From Phaeotremella fagi (Eukaryota > Basidiomycota > Tremellomycetes > Tremellales > Phaeotremellaceae), in the NCBI GenBank assembly GCA_001599715.1, contig BCHU01000011.1, forward strand, positions 558,001 through 622,000: 64,000 nt of DNA. The letters run 5' to 3'. Below, piece by piece: positions 52,268-63,604 of this stretch (position 1 is the stretch's first letter; each line of letters starts with the position of its first letter). The notes under the pieces were generated by a model. That model did not search any database. It had not been told where the DNA came from and saw only the letters and a program-made list of their open reading frames with translations. The position numbers were made by a program, and so were the translations under genes.

Positions 52268-53128
52268 TTAAACCCCAAAATCAGGACTAGTAGAAATCTC
52301 ACTACGATCAAAATCACAAGTAGAATCATAACCAAAAGCAGAACGACGACGACCACTCCCATAAGAAGACGTTTCGTGTTGATTGAGAGCAGCAGCACTG
52401 GACTGTTCGTCGGAAGTGTCAGTGTCCTGAGTTGGAGAATTTGGTTCGGAGGAAGGACTGGATTGTTGGTCGGAACCATCACTGTACTTAGTTGAAGAAT
52501 GTTGTTCGGAAAAAGGAGCGTAGGTGAAAAATTGTTCTACGTAGATGAAGGGCTTAGGGGAGTTTGGATTGGTTTCTGAATGAATGGTGTCTTGTGATTT
52601 TGAATCATTTGTTGATTCCTCTGAATTAGTCAATTAGTTCTTTTGACCATTCAAAAAACTTGTAATAGACAGACTTACGTTGATGTTGATCGTCCGACTC
52701 GTTATGTGAGATATCAGTACCAGTACCGTAATTGGTTGATTCTTGTAAATCGGTTAGTATATTGTGATTATTCAAAGAAGTATGAGACGCTTACTTTGAT
52801 ATTGATTGTTGGATTTGTCATATGAGATAGCAGTACCAGTAGCAGTACCTGTACCAGTACGAGTATGATCATGATCATCATCAGTATCGGAATGATGACC
52901 CAACTTTCGGAACTTTGATCCAAGTTTATGTAGCCCAGTAGCAACAAAATCTACAGCGACACCACTATAACTAGGTCTATTTTCATACCATGTCCAATTC
53001 TTATCAATGCTTTCATTTAAACTCTTTCTAAAACTACTTCGACTTTTTCCTCCATTCCGCCATTTGCTTCGTTGCCACTTGTCATATGGGAAAAAACCGA
53101 TTTCGTCGAAAGGCACTCTGTGTGGCAT
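52268..53128 (-). CDS. Orphan disordered protein with duplicated exon
   Basis: Three exons encode about 245 residues. Exon 1 starts MPHRVPFDEIGFFPYDKWQR and includes RSSFRKSLNESIDKNWTWYE, GVAVDFVATGLHKLGSKFRK and an Asp/His/Thr-Gly run. Exon 2 (about 52684-52744) is a near copy of the end of exon 1, including the intron boundary. Exon 3 has QEFFTYAP-like and ESTNDSKSQDTIHSETNPNS sequence, with an internal repeat of (S/N)S(T/P)xYSDGSDQQSS type. The end is SAFGYDSTCDFDRSEISTSP. No signal peptide or membrane segment. No known family. The first 100 residues look most like a folded or conserved part. Confidence 0.6.
52674..52848 (-). repeat. Tandem exon duplication within the orphan gene
   Basis: Copies at about 52674-52730 and 52790-52848 share the arrangement CTTAC(G/T)TTGAT(G/A)TTGAT, GTNATGTGAGAT versus GTCATATGAGAT, and (A/G)TA(T/G)CAGTACCAGTA. 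Each begins at the splice-donor side of an intron, so the duplication copied an exon end with its donor site. Confidence 0.7.
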
Positions 53129-53973
53129 GATTGTTTATTAGATACTTGTACTTGTACTTGTATAGCGTGCTGGACTGTATCAACTGTTGTCGATTATCTT
53201 TTTCGATTGTTTCTTGAATTAACTCGATATCTTGATGGTCTTGAGGTTTGACAACTGAATCGTTTACATACAGTAGGCGTACGTATCAAACACAACCCAT
53301 TGGTAGTTTGATCCTTTGACATCCTTGAGTTTCATAATCATCAACGGACTCAAACACAACCCATCCATTGATTTCGTTTCCCTTTCAAAACTTGAGAAAG
53401 CATTTGCACTGTTGGAAGTTGAACAGGAAACAATCTCCTTTCATCTGTATTGTCAGTTCCCCCTACACTTCATCCTTAATGACTGTTGTATCATGTTCGA
53501 CCTATTTGTTTTGACTATAGGACATGTCACTCCTTGCTTGATAGGGGAAATTGGAAAATAAAGCGGCAGCGATACTACCTCTCGAACACTCCTACTGTCA
53601 AATTCCTTTCCACTTGAAAATCTTGATCACAGTTGATGTAATTTGCTCTGAGTTGATTTTATCGACCAGTTTATCAAGGTCTTCGAGTGTCAGTATTAGT
53701 GTCAGTGATGCGAGGTTAGCTATCGAAGCCTATCGAATCGATCCTCCGTCAATCCTAGAACGACTGGATTAACGATAAAAGGATAAATATCAGTATCATC
53801 TCTTTCCAACACACGATCAATATCAACGACCCCGATCGAAATCGTCAATTGACTTGAATCCATGATCTAATTCATCAACATCCTTGTCCAGATATCTGAA
53901 TCTAAATCCTAAACACCTTCAGCACAGCTTGATGTTCCTTTTTTTCAACTTGTACCAGACAAAACGTTCTTGT
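53129..53973. other. Intergenic region without supported gene
   Basis: About 845 bp. A short (GTACTT)n run lies at about 53143-53163. An 81-codon and a 73-codon forward frame (53316-53561, 53551-53772) lack motifs, intron logic or homology visible to me and are not called. Confidence 0.4.
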
Positions 53974-54446
53974 TTAACCTAAGAAATTGAATGCGAATAA
54001 ATGGAGAATGATGGATGCAGCGCAGAAATCTGCGAAAGCTCTACAAGAAAACCGAGAATCAGTCAACGTTTGAAAAGTAAGTTAAGATGGGATCATGACA
54101 TACCGCTCTTGAGAAACAGATTTGAATTCGGTATCACGTCCAACCGATACCTGAGATCTCAACCCAGCCAATAAAACGAATTGACCGACTGTAGCACCGA
54201 ACCTATATTAAAAGAGGTTTGTCGTTAGGACAATCAAATAAACTAAATACAGGACTGGACTTACCCTCCTAAGAATGCGTTCATGGGGAAAGCAGTTATC
54301 AAAACTCGATAAGCGAATTGGAATATCCCCGATAAGAGTAGGAATAACAGGAAGACGTCGATAAGTTTTATTCGAGGGGTTGTTTGGGTTTTGTAATTCT
54401 CCACGAGGGTTTTGAGGGATTTCGAAATTTGGTTGGAGGTTGACAT
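53974..54446 (-). CDS. OST2: Oligosaccharyltransferase subunit DAD1/OST2
   Basis: A small ER membrane subunit of the complex that transfers glycans to Asn. Three exons give about 115 residues, the family size. Segments are MSTSNQISKSLKTLVENYKT, RIKLIDVFLLFLLLSGIFQF, AYRVLITAFPMNAFLGGFGA, TVGQFVLLAGLRSQV and ERAFADFCAASIILHLFAFN, ending FLG. FxATVGQFVLxxxLR and RAFADF...ILHLxxxNFLG are DAD1/Ost2 signatures. It is head-to-head with COA3 (307 bp). Confidence 0.95.
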
Positions 54447-54753
54447 TTTGGTTGGGTTGAGTTTGGGTTTTGGGGGTGTTTGATTACGTCGAGTTCTCGT
54501 CCTTTTGGGCTTTTCACCTTTTCACCTTGGTTCTTAATGTCTTCTTTTGTTGATGTCCTTGGTCGTTCTGGTTAAAACAGTGATAATGTTCCTTTGTGAA
54601 GTGAGGTGAGGTTGTCAACGAGCGCAGCTGTAACCTTTGAACGTGGAGGTGATTTAAACGGGGGGAGTAATTAAAAACGATTTCTAACCAATATATCAAT
54701 TTCAGATTTCAGTTCGATCTTTGATCATTCATCAACCACTCCACAACCAAAAG
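54447..54753. promoter_or_regulatory. Divergent promoter OST2 / COA3
   Basis: This is 307 bp between divergent ATGs with a T/G-rich OST2 side and a C/A-rich COA3 leader. No named site. Confidence 0.4.
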
Positions 54754-55448
54754 ATGTCAAGTTCAAGTTCAAGTAATGTCAACGCATCCTATCATCCAGG
54801 TGGATATGTGAGTCCCCAATCCATAGTACTTGTCATCTACTGATTGACTCTCCAGGGTACATCACCTTCCCTCCAACGTGCGAGGAAACCGTACATCCTA
54901 AGAAATTCAATAACGGGCGGATTGATCTTCAGTTTCGCCATGGGTGTATATATCTATAGTATCTCAGCTGTCAAACAGGATGATTTCGTGAGTACCAAAA
55001 AAAAATTTACCATCAAAACATTTGAGAGATCTGTTTTGAACTTATGAATCATAATTTTTAGGCCGATGTAGCTGATCTCCTACCCCCCGTGGAAGAACGT
55101 TCTAAAATCAAAACAATCGAAGATGAACTGAAAGAAAAGACTAATTCTTCAACCGCTTTTCAATCTCTTGCATCGGTCCTACCGAAATCTTCATCAACCT
55201 CAACGAAACCTTTACCGTCATCTACATCAACTCCTTCTGCCATTTCAAAATCTCTTCCATCAACCTCAACCTCTTCAGAACAAGTCACTTCTACTTCATG
55301 GATACCTCGATTAAATCAAGTTTCATGGTTCAGAAATAAAGGTTTGGTGGAGGATTCAACTGGAAATTTATTGGTTTGGGGTGCCCCTTCTGTTGATTCT
55401 TTGGGTAGGGTTCAGGATGGTGCTGTTCGTGGTAAACGGGTGGTTTAG
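54754..55448 (+). CDS. COA3: Cytochrome c oxidase assembly factor 3 (mitochondrial)
   Basis: Coa3 is an inner-membrane protein that helps control Cox1 translation and complex IV assembly. Three exons. The conserved core is TSPSLQRARKPYILRNSITG, GLIFSFAMGVYIYSISAVKQ (single membrane span), DDFADVADLLPPVEER. R(A/K)xKPYxxRNxxTGxxL plus a helix and DDFxDV is the family pattern. The remaining part (KTIEDELKEKTNSSTAFQSL and Ser/Thr-rich SSTSTKPLPSSTSTP) makes the protein about 190 residues, longer than yeast Coa3 (about 85). The C-terminal half is low complexity with WIPRLNQVSWF. Confidence 0.85.
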
Positions 55449-55591
55449 TCTTTTAACTTTTTGTACATGGATCTTCTAGCATCGGTTTTATAGTACAAGT
55501 ACAATGAAAAAACACCCTTCTTATAAATTGATAACGTTGGATCATCATAAAACAAGACTCAATTACGTAGCAGGCTATCGAAGCTATTAGT

Positions 55592-56452
55592 TCAGTCCTT
55601 TATCCTACTCACCCTAAGAGCTCGTAATCTTTCTGCCAATTTGCCATCCTCTTCTTTAGATGCACCTTCAATCACTGGAGTTTCAACCTCTTTATTTGGA
55701 ACTTTAGCTTCACCTAGACCATGTTGCAATTCCAATCCAGCTTCGTCTGCAACTTGGTTGATCAAAGTATCAACTTGGTCTTGTGGGGTCGTTAACGCTG
55801 TCGTGTCGGACATTGTATTTTCCATGTATGAAGTTTGGACATCGAGATTTTCGAACTGTGATTCGAATTTATCCATAACCAGGGATATCTATAGGAGTTG
55901 TTTAGCGATTAGATAATATGAATAAAGAAACTTGAGTTGAGAGATAACTACTCACCCTCTCTAAATTCATACTCTCCATAGCTTTATCCATACCTTTAAC
56001 AACCATTCCCATACTATTAGTAACAGACCTCATAGTAACAGCCGTCTCAACTCTGGAAGCAACAGCGTCAATCCTAGAAGCCAATCTTAACAGATTCAAC
56101 CCCTCAGTTTTTTTACGTATGGCGTTTTGAGCATAGATCCTTGCTCCTTCGGTATTACCTTTTTGTAATGCCTAGGAGTGTCGTTCGTGTTAGTGACATG
56201 AGGAAGGTGTTGGGATTGGACTTGGACTCACAGCTTTTAGTTTGTTTTTCTCAGAGGTTTCATCTTTATTCGCTTTTTTGGCTTGACGTTGGAGGGATTT
56301 GGCGGTGAACTGGGGTGGGTCGTTAGATAGAGGTTTATGAGGGATTGTGAGTCAAGACTTTACCTTTAGTTGGAACAGGGATTCTAATGATTTTTCGTGA
56401 GTTCAGATGCATGTTGATATTGAATGCCCCACTTACTTTCTAATGCGCTCAT
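55592..56452 (-). CDS. DID2: ESCRT-III-associated protein DID2/CHMP1
   Basis: It recruits Vps4 to ESCRT-III and promotes filament turnover at endosomes. Four exons splice to about 205 residues, the family length. Segments are [93 protein letters not shown] and [20 protein letters not shown]. Then [20 protein letters not shown], and [20 protein letters not shown]. The end [12 protein letters not shown] is a textbook MIM1 motif (D-x2-L-x2-RL-x2-L-R). The acidic linker is longer than in yeast. Confident orthologue. Confidence 0.95.
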
Positions 56453-56809
56453 TGTAGATGGATGGTATTGTTCTGAATAAGGATAATGCGATTGAATTGG
56501 AATTGGAAGATGGCAAATGAAAGAGACGATAACGTAGTTAAGACAGCTATGGATGCCACGTGGAAGTAACCAAATTTACTTCCGCCCTCATACTTGACGC
56601 GAAGATGAGATCCCAATCCTCCTCTCCCATAATTATTACTGGAATCTGAGACATTTGACATTTGACATTTGACATTCAAGCCGGCATTTCATTCTTCTAC
56701 AGTATCATTCACAACCAACATCCACATTTTCAAGGTATAGCTAAATCTACATCACCAGAAAGAAGTACTTTTTCCAAACACACTCCAACTCCATTGACAC
56801 GCCGTCAAC
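56453..56809. promoter_or_regulatory. Divergent promoter DID2 / SVP26
   Basis: This is 357 bp. A 9-bp tandem (GACATTTGA x3: ACATTTGACATTTGACATTTGACATTC) lies at 56651-56677. Confidence 0.45.
56651..56677 (+). repeat. 9-bp tandem repeat, about three copies of ACATTTGAC
   Basis: Three consecutive nearly perfect copies lie in the DID2/SVP26 spacer. Possibly variable in length; function unknown. Confidence 0.75.
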
Positions 56810-58151
56810 ATGATGACCCTCCTTCACATTCTATCTTATGCAGGTGGTATCGCTGCATTCTTATTCGTGACCTTATCTTTAGGTGAGTAAAATGTATAAT
56901 GGCTTATCCTAACCTTTCATAGCTAGTGGTCTACTATGGCTAGCAGAACTTATCGAAGAACATTCAAGATACGCCAAAACGATAGGTATAAGGTCAATCT
57001 ATGTAAGGTCGTGTTCATTCCCTCAACAACACCGCAACTAACCTCACAACCCAGGTAATCATCTCCCTACACGTTCTACTTTATTTCACAGATTCCCTCC
57101 CCTTCATCCCCCTATCATTCTCCATAATAGCGCATTTGATCTATCTACAGAATTTCTCAACATCTTGGCCATACATTTCTCTCACCTCAATCAAATTCCT
57201 GTTATCGTGTATACTGGTGGTCGCAGATCATTTCATTTGGTTCTTCCATTTCGCAGCTGTAGCTCAAGACGCTAAAAGATATCGACCTACTAAACATCGT
57301 TACAATGGTGGTACCAATAACCATTCCACTGAAGCTCCGACTTTTATGGACGTCGCTGCCTTTTTCGCTATTTGCGTTTGGTTCGTTCCACTTTTCTTGT
57401 TTTTGAGTTTAAGTGCGAATGACAATGTTTTACCTTCACTTGGTGAGTGGGCGTGTTATTCTACTCATATGATTTACACTGACAACTGCTAGGCTCCAAT
57501 CCACCATCACCGTTACCTGTTGATGGTAGTGAACATCCAACAGCTAAACGTACACTTACCAGTAAACGTTCACAACCTCTCATGAAATCCGTTCTCGTTC
57601 CCCTTGTCTCCCTCCTACCTAGATTGCGAGGTAGACGACGAGGAAATGTTTTCCCAGATGAAGGACTAATAGCACCAAGAACACCAGTTCGAGGTTCACC
57701 ACTTCATTCACCAGTCAGTGGACCCAGTGGAGGTTATTTCCCATGGGGAGATGATAACGCCAATAATCAATCGACACCTTCAACATATATGAACGCGTTA
57801 ACACCGGAATCGGCAACACATTTGAAAAGAACCGCTTCGAATAACACTAAAATCACCCCACCCCCACCTAGACGTGTTCAATCCGAGGCACAGATGACCA
57901 GTGCGTTAAACCCAAGAGGTTTAGCAACCAGAAACGGTGTCCCTGCAGTATCAGATCAATTCTTATCAACTGAACCTGAAAACATTGAAGAAAACGGTTT
58001 AGGTTTGAATCATTCTCATGAAAATAGTAGTAATGTTGGGTATGGGATTGCTAGAACAGCTTCACCTAGCCGTGTAGGATTAGGTCCGGGTGGAAATGAG
58101 AAGATGGGTGGTACGGAGATTATTGATTCGAAAAGAAAGAAAGCTGATTAG
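56810..58151 (+). CDS. SVP26: SVP26/TEX261-type ER-Golgi cargo receptor with long C-terminal tail
   Basis: A four-span early-secretory protein (Erv26/Svp26) that sorts certain glycosyltransferases and alkaline phosphatase. Four exons. The N-terminal 190 residues match the family: MMTLLHILSYAGGIAAFLFV, LASGLLWLAELIEEHSRYAK, SLHVLLYFTDSLPFIPLSFS, HLIYLQNFSTSWPYISLTSI and FLLSCILVVADHFIWFFHFA. Then TFMDVAAFFAICVWFVPLFL and LSANDNVLPSLG. Yeast Svp26 ends soon after. Here about 200 extra residues follow, basic (RLRGRRRGNVF) then Ser/Pro/Gly-rich and disordered. I chose the first of two adjacent ATGs. Confidence 0.9.
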
Positions 58152-58494
58152 AGGGAGGGAGTTTTTCAGAAGAGAAAATGAAAAGAAGTTTACAAGGGAT
58201 TTGGGAATTATTTATATATACAAAGCAGACGGGAATTGATTTGGTTTGGCGTCAGTACTGATACTGGTGTGTTGGGATCTTAGATAGAGTCCAATATCTT
58301 ACTCTGTCCTTTTTCTTTTGACTTGAACAAGGTCGATTTAGATGTAGCGCATACATACATACATGCTGTACTTCAAATTTGGTGCGTGCCTGAAATGAAA
58401 AGCAACAACAAAGACTTTAATTGAATTTCAGACTCAATTTCAGAATCCTTCATACTTTTATTCAAGTAATACATATGACACTATCCATACGTCG
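58152..58494. other. Intergenic region SVP26 / NatC gene
   Basis: This is 343 bp with a (CATA)n run at about 58351-58364. No gene is seen. Confidence 0.4.
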
Positions 58495-59555
58495 ATGACA
58501 TCTCAAAATATAATATCGATACCAGGTATCGATAAAGGTAAAGGTAGAAGTGAAAGTGAGGGAAACGGTGATGGTCAAGATCGACAGGAACTGTTTTATC
58601 GAAGATATAGAAATGAGAAAGATGATTTACCGTCGATAATGAGATTGGTTGAACAGGAATTGAGTGAACCGTGAGTCAAATCTTCGTGAGATTGGGAGAC
58701 TACTTATAGATGATAGATATAATCGTGAGATCTTTTTTGGTTGGTTGGAAACTAATTTTAGATTATACGTTTAGACATTTTTTGTTGGATTGGTAAGTCA
58801 AACGAAACGTCGCTTTTTCATCCAACTGATCCCTATAGGCCACATCTAACTTTTCTCGTACGTCTTGTAACAGTCCTCAATCATCTTTATGTATGAATAG
58901 AAACTCACTTGTAAAACAGGTTTTCCCTGATGTATCATCAACGACGGCGATTGGGACTATCATCTGTAAACAAGATTCGCATAACGGGAAAACGAATAGG
59001 GGGTATATAGCTATGTTGAGTGTTGATCAGAGCTATCGTAGACGTGGGATAGGTATGTGTATAACAAAAGATTTATCTTGATTGGCTTGGTGGGGGTTAG
59101 GGTGCTGATTGGAATAGCGAGTACGTTGGTTAGGATGGCTATTGAAGAGATGAAACTTAGAGGGGCGGATGAAGTCAGTCCATTGAATTCGTTGAAAGTA
59201 TGTTACTGATCAACTAACACTATACAGGTCGTTCTTGAAACCGAATTCGATAATTCACCCTCGTTAACGTTATACGGTTCTTTGGGTTTCATACGTGAAA
59301 AGAGATTACATAGATTTTATAGTAACGGTAAAGACGCGTAGGTTTGAATCCTTCATTTGACCTGTTTGGTTTGTCAACTGAATGATGGGAAATAGATTTC
59401 GATTGTTTTTACCTTTACCTCCGCCTGTATCTTTAGCTCTACCTTTGGAGAATGAGTATGAAGCTGAGCAAGGGAGAGAGGAAGTTGGGAAGGCAGTTTC
59501 GGACGTTAATTGGTATTTTCCTTTGAAGAGTGATTCAACGGATATCTATACTTGA
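58495..59555 (+). CDS. NAA30: N-alpha-acetyltransferase, NatC catalytic subunit (Naa30/Mak3)
   Basis: It acetylates N-termini beginning with Met-hydrophobic residues, as part of ribosome-associated NatC. Motifs: [43 protein letters not shown] and [20 protein letters not shown]. Then [20 protein letters not shown] (acetyl-CoA loop R/Q-x-x-G-x-G/A), [20 protein letters not shown] and [20 protein letters not shown], ending [20 protein letters not shown]. These are GNAT motifs in Mak3 order. The splice acceptor after LSEP is uncertain: the strong TTTTAG acceptor (58771) leaves the wrong phase, whereas GTGAG at about 58741 gives an in-frame but unusual insert before DYTFRH. The C-terminus is Pro/Leu/Glu-rich. 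Confidence 0.87.
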
Positions 59556-59885
59556 ACGAGAGACATCTTGGGCATAACATCGAAAAGAAGATATGAAGAT
59601 ATAGACATTTAGTTCAGTTGTAGATAGAAATCTTGATATTATCGTTAAACATTGTATACCTTACACATATGAAGACATGTTTTTGGGCTCTGCTTCATAA
59701 AAGTGGCGTCAAGATCTGCATAAAAAAGATATAGTATCCTATCTAAAACATTTCCCGACAATTTTTGAATTTTATAGATAAAACAAAATAAAATAGAAAA
59801 AACGAAAAATGAAACCTAGAAACTCTGAAGCCACCTTGCAACTGGGTATTGGTATACGACATCGACATCAACATCAACTCTACAA
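59556..59885. other. Convergent intergenic region
   Basis: This is 330 bp of A/T-rich 3' sequence (AAAACAAAATAAAATAGAAA near 59780). No gene is seen. Confidence 0.4.
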
Positions 59886-61007
59886 TTACGAACAAGCTCC
59901 TGAAAGACAGTAACCGTTAGAATTGTAGATTTCGTTTGGGTCGTCTTGACCACCCCAATTGTTGTTGTTGGTGGTTGGGACACATGAAGAGAACATTGCA
60001 CATGTCAAAACACCATCGGTGTGTTTGGGGAGATCGTTCTCAGTCTCGTTGACGTCGTAGTAACTAAAATCAAACAATTATCAGTTTTGATTCATTGGAA
60101 TGATTGATATAAAACTTACGTGTTGACGAATACACATCCTTCGATGTTTGAGCAAGCGGTAAGACAATCATCAACTGACGTAGCTAGGGTGTAGGTCATG
60201 TATGAGCCATCTTGAGCTGCTGAACCGACAGTTAAGCCGGTCCAGACACCGTTGGGAGCAGTCAAGGTGAAGTTGGTGTATTGAACTTGGTAGTTGAGCT
60301 CACAAACTGGATCACTGAGTGGATCAACGATTGATGAAGCAGCGGCGGCAGCTGATGAGACGACTGAAGGGATGATTGAACCGAGATCAACACCTGTACC
60401 AGCTGAAGCTGAAGCTGAGGCTGAGGCAGCAGCAGATCCAGAAGCAGAAGCAGATCCAGAGGCAGAAGCGGATCCAGCAGCGGATGAAGATCCACCAACT
60501 ACTGAACTCACGACAGCTGAGGATGAAGCTTTAGTTGAGGAACTGGCTTTGGTTGATGAAGCTGCTTTGGCAGTTGTCGTTTGATGTTTGTGGGGTGGGT
60601 TACAGCCTGATGGAAGTGGGGCCTTTTTGTTACCACCGTTACAAACTTTAAGTTGAGTTTTGTTCAAACCGAAAGCGTTGAAGAAGGATAACCAAGTGTT
60701 AACGGTTTTACAAACGACGGAATCGTAACTAAAGTAACAAGTCCGATCAGTTGATGTAAAGTTAACAGAGAGAAGCTACCTACCCATCAGCGTAAGGGAT
60801 AGCTTGCCAAGCTTTAGAGTTTGAAGGTTTCTTTGAAGAACAGAAAGAACCAGGTTGAGAACCTGATGACCAAGGGACACCAACAGCCCCGTAATTCTTT
60901 TGATTACAGAGACTGGTTGATCTTTCTGAAACTGGTCCAGCAGACACGACGAGTGGTGAAGCAAGCATGCCCGCTGTTAAGATAATTGTAGCTGGGGAGA
61001 AGTACAT
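59886..61007 (-). CDS. Secreted Ala/Ser-rich cell-surface-type protein with Cys-rich ends
   Basis: Spliced exons give about 320 residues. MYFSPATIILTAGMLASPLV and VVSAGP form a signal peptide. A Cys-containing N-terminal part (SERSTSLCNQKNYGAVGVPW, SFCSSKKPSNSKAWQAIPYA, VCKTVNTWLSFFNAFGLNKT) leads to a Ser/Ala-Gly stretch. That stretch includes (ASGS)n and ASASASA repeats, likely O-glycosylated or extended. A second Cys-containing domain follows: VCELNYQVQYTNFTLTAPNG, VWTGLTVGSAAQDGSYMTYT, LATSVDDCLTACSNIEGCVF, YYDVNETENDLPKHTDGVLT and CAMFSSCVPTTNNNNWGG. This domain resembles the PAN/apple-like domain of basidiomycete fruiting-body secreted proteins (DDCLTAC-x5-GC-x-F). It is likely a cell-wall or extracellular adhesive protein. 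Confidence 0.8.
60375..60580 (-). repeat. Ala/Ser/Gly low-complexity coding tract
   Basis: Imperfect tandem (GCAGAAGCAGATCCA-like on + strand) encodes (A/G)SASGSASASGS runs. It produces a spurious acidic frame on the opposite strand. Likely length-variable between strains. Confidence 0.7.
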
Positions 61008-61560
61008 GGTTTTTAAAGAATACTTTAGGAGGTCGGGTTAAGAGGATTGGTCGGAGGGTAGGGGGGTAGAGGGTTAGGGCTTGGTGAGATTGGCTTTGTG
61101 TTTAGTCGATGTTCAAGATTTAGGTGAGGGAAAGAAAAAAATTGGATTGGGGGTTTTGGGAGGGTATTTATACGTCTGCATCTCTTCGTGATCGACTGAC
61201 CATTCTCGGTCCGGATCGCCTGGTGGATCAAACATCAAACACCCCTTTCATTACTCTTTTGTTTTGGTGTCAGAATTTGAATTCTAGATCGACCTTCTTG
61301 GCAGTTTGTCAACGTTTTGATCAATCGAGTTGGTAATGTACCTTGGCTCATGTCTCATGCATTCGAAACATCCATTGATTTTGGCCTATTCTCGATTTAC
61401 TGAGGCGCCACGAATAACCTTAATAATAGTTTTTCGACGGATGTGGCAATTTACTGTACTTGTACTTGTAACTGACCATTCTTTTCAGATAACTGATCGG
61501 AAGTAATTCATGCATGCATTGATAGAATCAACTGATGACTCAGTCACATAGTACATAGTC
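61008..61560. other. Intergenic region
   Basis: This is 553 bp between two reverse-strand genes. TATTTATAC at 61165-61173 (+ strand) may be a TATA-like element for the secreted gene read on the minus strand. No gene is seen. Confidence 0.4.
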
Positions 61561-63604
61561 TCACTTCGACGATTTCGTGACTTCTTCAATCCAACTTGTT
61601 AACGGTGTATCGGAATTATATTCTAAATCCCCTAAACGACCTTCTACAACCGTGAACGGTGGTGGAATGGACAAACTAAATGGAGATCAGCGTTTTTAAT
61701 CAAACAAAGTTTTAGACATGATTGACTCACATAATAATTCCTTTACCAATGTTAACACCTTGCTCTATCTCATCGAAGAAAATTCCCCGATCTCGTGTTT
61801 GTTCATCTTCTTCGTCCGGATCAACATCTTGTCGATCCATGCGTAACCTTTTGACAATGAATGAAAGTAGTTGGTTCACGACTTCATCGGCTATAATGAA
61901 TGATAATTCAGATATATCAGAGACATTGAATGAGGTTTTTGATGATGTGAATGAAATTGAGTTTGGTGTTGTATCAATTCGAATTCCCAAACTAAGGTAG
62001 AAAGAATTAGCACCTCAGTCTAAGCTCTCCATTGTCAGTCTTACCAGTCATTGATATCGAACGAGATTGTACATCCAAAAGTTTCAGTTCCTATTTCACC
62101 AACCAAGTATTCTTTGATTCTCTCCAGCGACCAGCGTTTGGTGATACTAGCACTGATACCAGCCTTTTTCAATGTACCAACAAAAGTGTTTAAAGTAGAT
62201 TCAATTTTCTGAGTTATATCTAGGTAGTGCAACAATTGAAGACTCGGTGTGGTGATTAGACTCTTTCGTGTCACTTTGAATCCCAAAAGCCGCTTTTTAC
62301 GTTGTCGTTGGAGTTGAAGTAAAGACAGTCTAGCAGATGATAGAACTAGATCACAAAGTGGTGAACCAGGTGATGGGCTTCGTGAATCAACCTAAGAGTT
62401 AGAGTATTTTTTTTTAAGACTCACTAGCTCGTAAACCACTTCATTAAAAGCCACCGATTGTCCTTCAACAACTGCACCCAGACGTACCCCTTCAGCACGA
62501 ATCTGTCTGTCAGTTCATATGCTCAACATTCGACCAACCTCATTGAACAGATCTTCATCAAAAGCTTCCATTTGAACAGTCTCCATCAACCCATTAATCC
62601 CTTTACCCTCGGCTTCCATAGTCGATGATTCATCCCCAATAGAAACTTTTAGCCTCATAAACGTTCTAGCACCAAACGTCAACGCATCCTTTTGAGGATC
62701 TAAATCGAAAGCAGCTAAACTTCGAGAACGGATAGTAACAGGAGCTAAACGGTCAATTGAATAAATCATCCGGAACTCACCTTCATCAGTTGCGTAAGGA
62801 ATCACAACATCTTGAGCTTTCTCTCCAGTCTTTCCAAAGTCTGGTTTAGGTATCAAAGCCCACTGCTTTCTACCTTCTTTTAACGATTTCACTCCATGCC
62901 AGAATTTCTCTCCTCCCAACGCCATCTCTCGTAATTCATCCACTGCAGCGTCGATCAGTGCTGAACAATCATCCAACGCTTGCTGTTTGGCCGCCAAGGC
63001 TACTTCCAAATCATAAACTTGAGCTTCGGTTTTACGTGTCGGTCTGATACTAGGTGTTGTACTGAACGTCCCAGAGGGGAGGATAGGTGGATCATCTGTT
63101 TTGATGATTGTTGGGATATCATCTTTGGGTTTGTTTTTTATTTTCTTTGGTGGGAGGTTGGGGTCGGCTGGTGGTTGGATACTGGTCCCTGTTGATAAAC
63201 TCAATGTTTTTGCTAATTCTAAAGCGAACCAGAGTTCGTTTCGAGCGTTGCTAGTTGAAGAGTTAGAAATTGGAAACTGATAAAACAAGAGTTCACGCAC
63301 TTCAACTGATCGTAGACTTCCAAACGCATCGCCTCCATATCTGTACCTTCAACAACCTCTTCATTTTTATCTTCTATGAATTCACTATCCTCAGTAAGAT
63401 CTAATAATCCATTGGGATATTCATTCCATATCCTTTCCAAATCATCTGTTAACTTTGCATTCGGAGATTTCCTGTCATCAGCTTTGTTTGTCGCATCACT
63501 TACTTCTCTTCATACGTCAGAGTACCATCTAACTCGACTGTCTGCAATTTCCTTTGACTCGATGTAAGGTCGAGCACATAAGGATCTATTGATAACGAAG
63601 TCAT
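61561..63604 (-). CDS. MED17: Mediator complex subunit 17 (Srb4-type)
   Basis: A core subunit of the Mediator head, nuclear. Seven or eight exons starting MTSLSIDPYVLDLTSSQRKL with QTVELDGTLTYEEK. Then ARNELWFALELAKTLSLSTG, a Pro/Lys linker, RKTEAQVYDLEVALAAKQQA and DDCSALIDAAVDELREMALG. Next GEKFWHGVKSLKEGRKQWAL with IPKP, then VVIPYATDEGEFRMIYSIDR. Later segments include RSLAAFDLDPQKDALTFGAR, LCDLVLSSARLSLLQLQRQR and RWSLERIKEYLVGEIGTETF. The E-LWFALELxxxLS region and the FWxxVxxLxxxRxxWxLxP helix are Med17-like. I rate it probable rather than certain, because no single diagnostic motif exists. It is head-to-head with the CSF1 gene. Confidence 0.78.

Noticed and set aside
53316..53772. Two forward frames of 73-81 codons
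   Set aside because: No splice structure, motif or homologous neighbour; consistent with chance in intergenic DNA.
60294..60584. Forward acidic frame with (EAEADP)n repeats
   Set aside because: Shadow of the Ala/Ser tract of the reverse-strand secreted protein.
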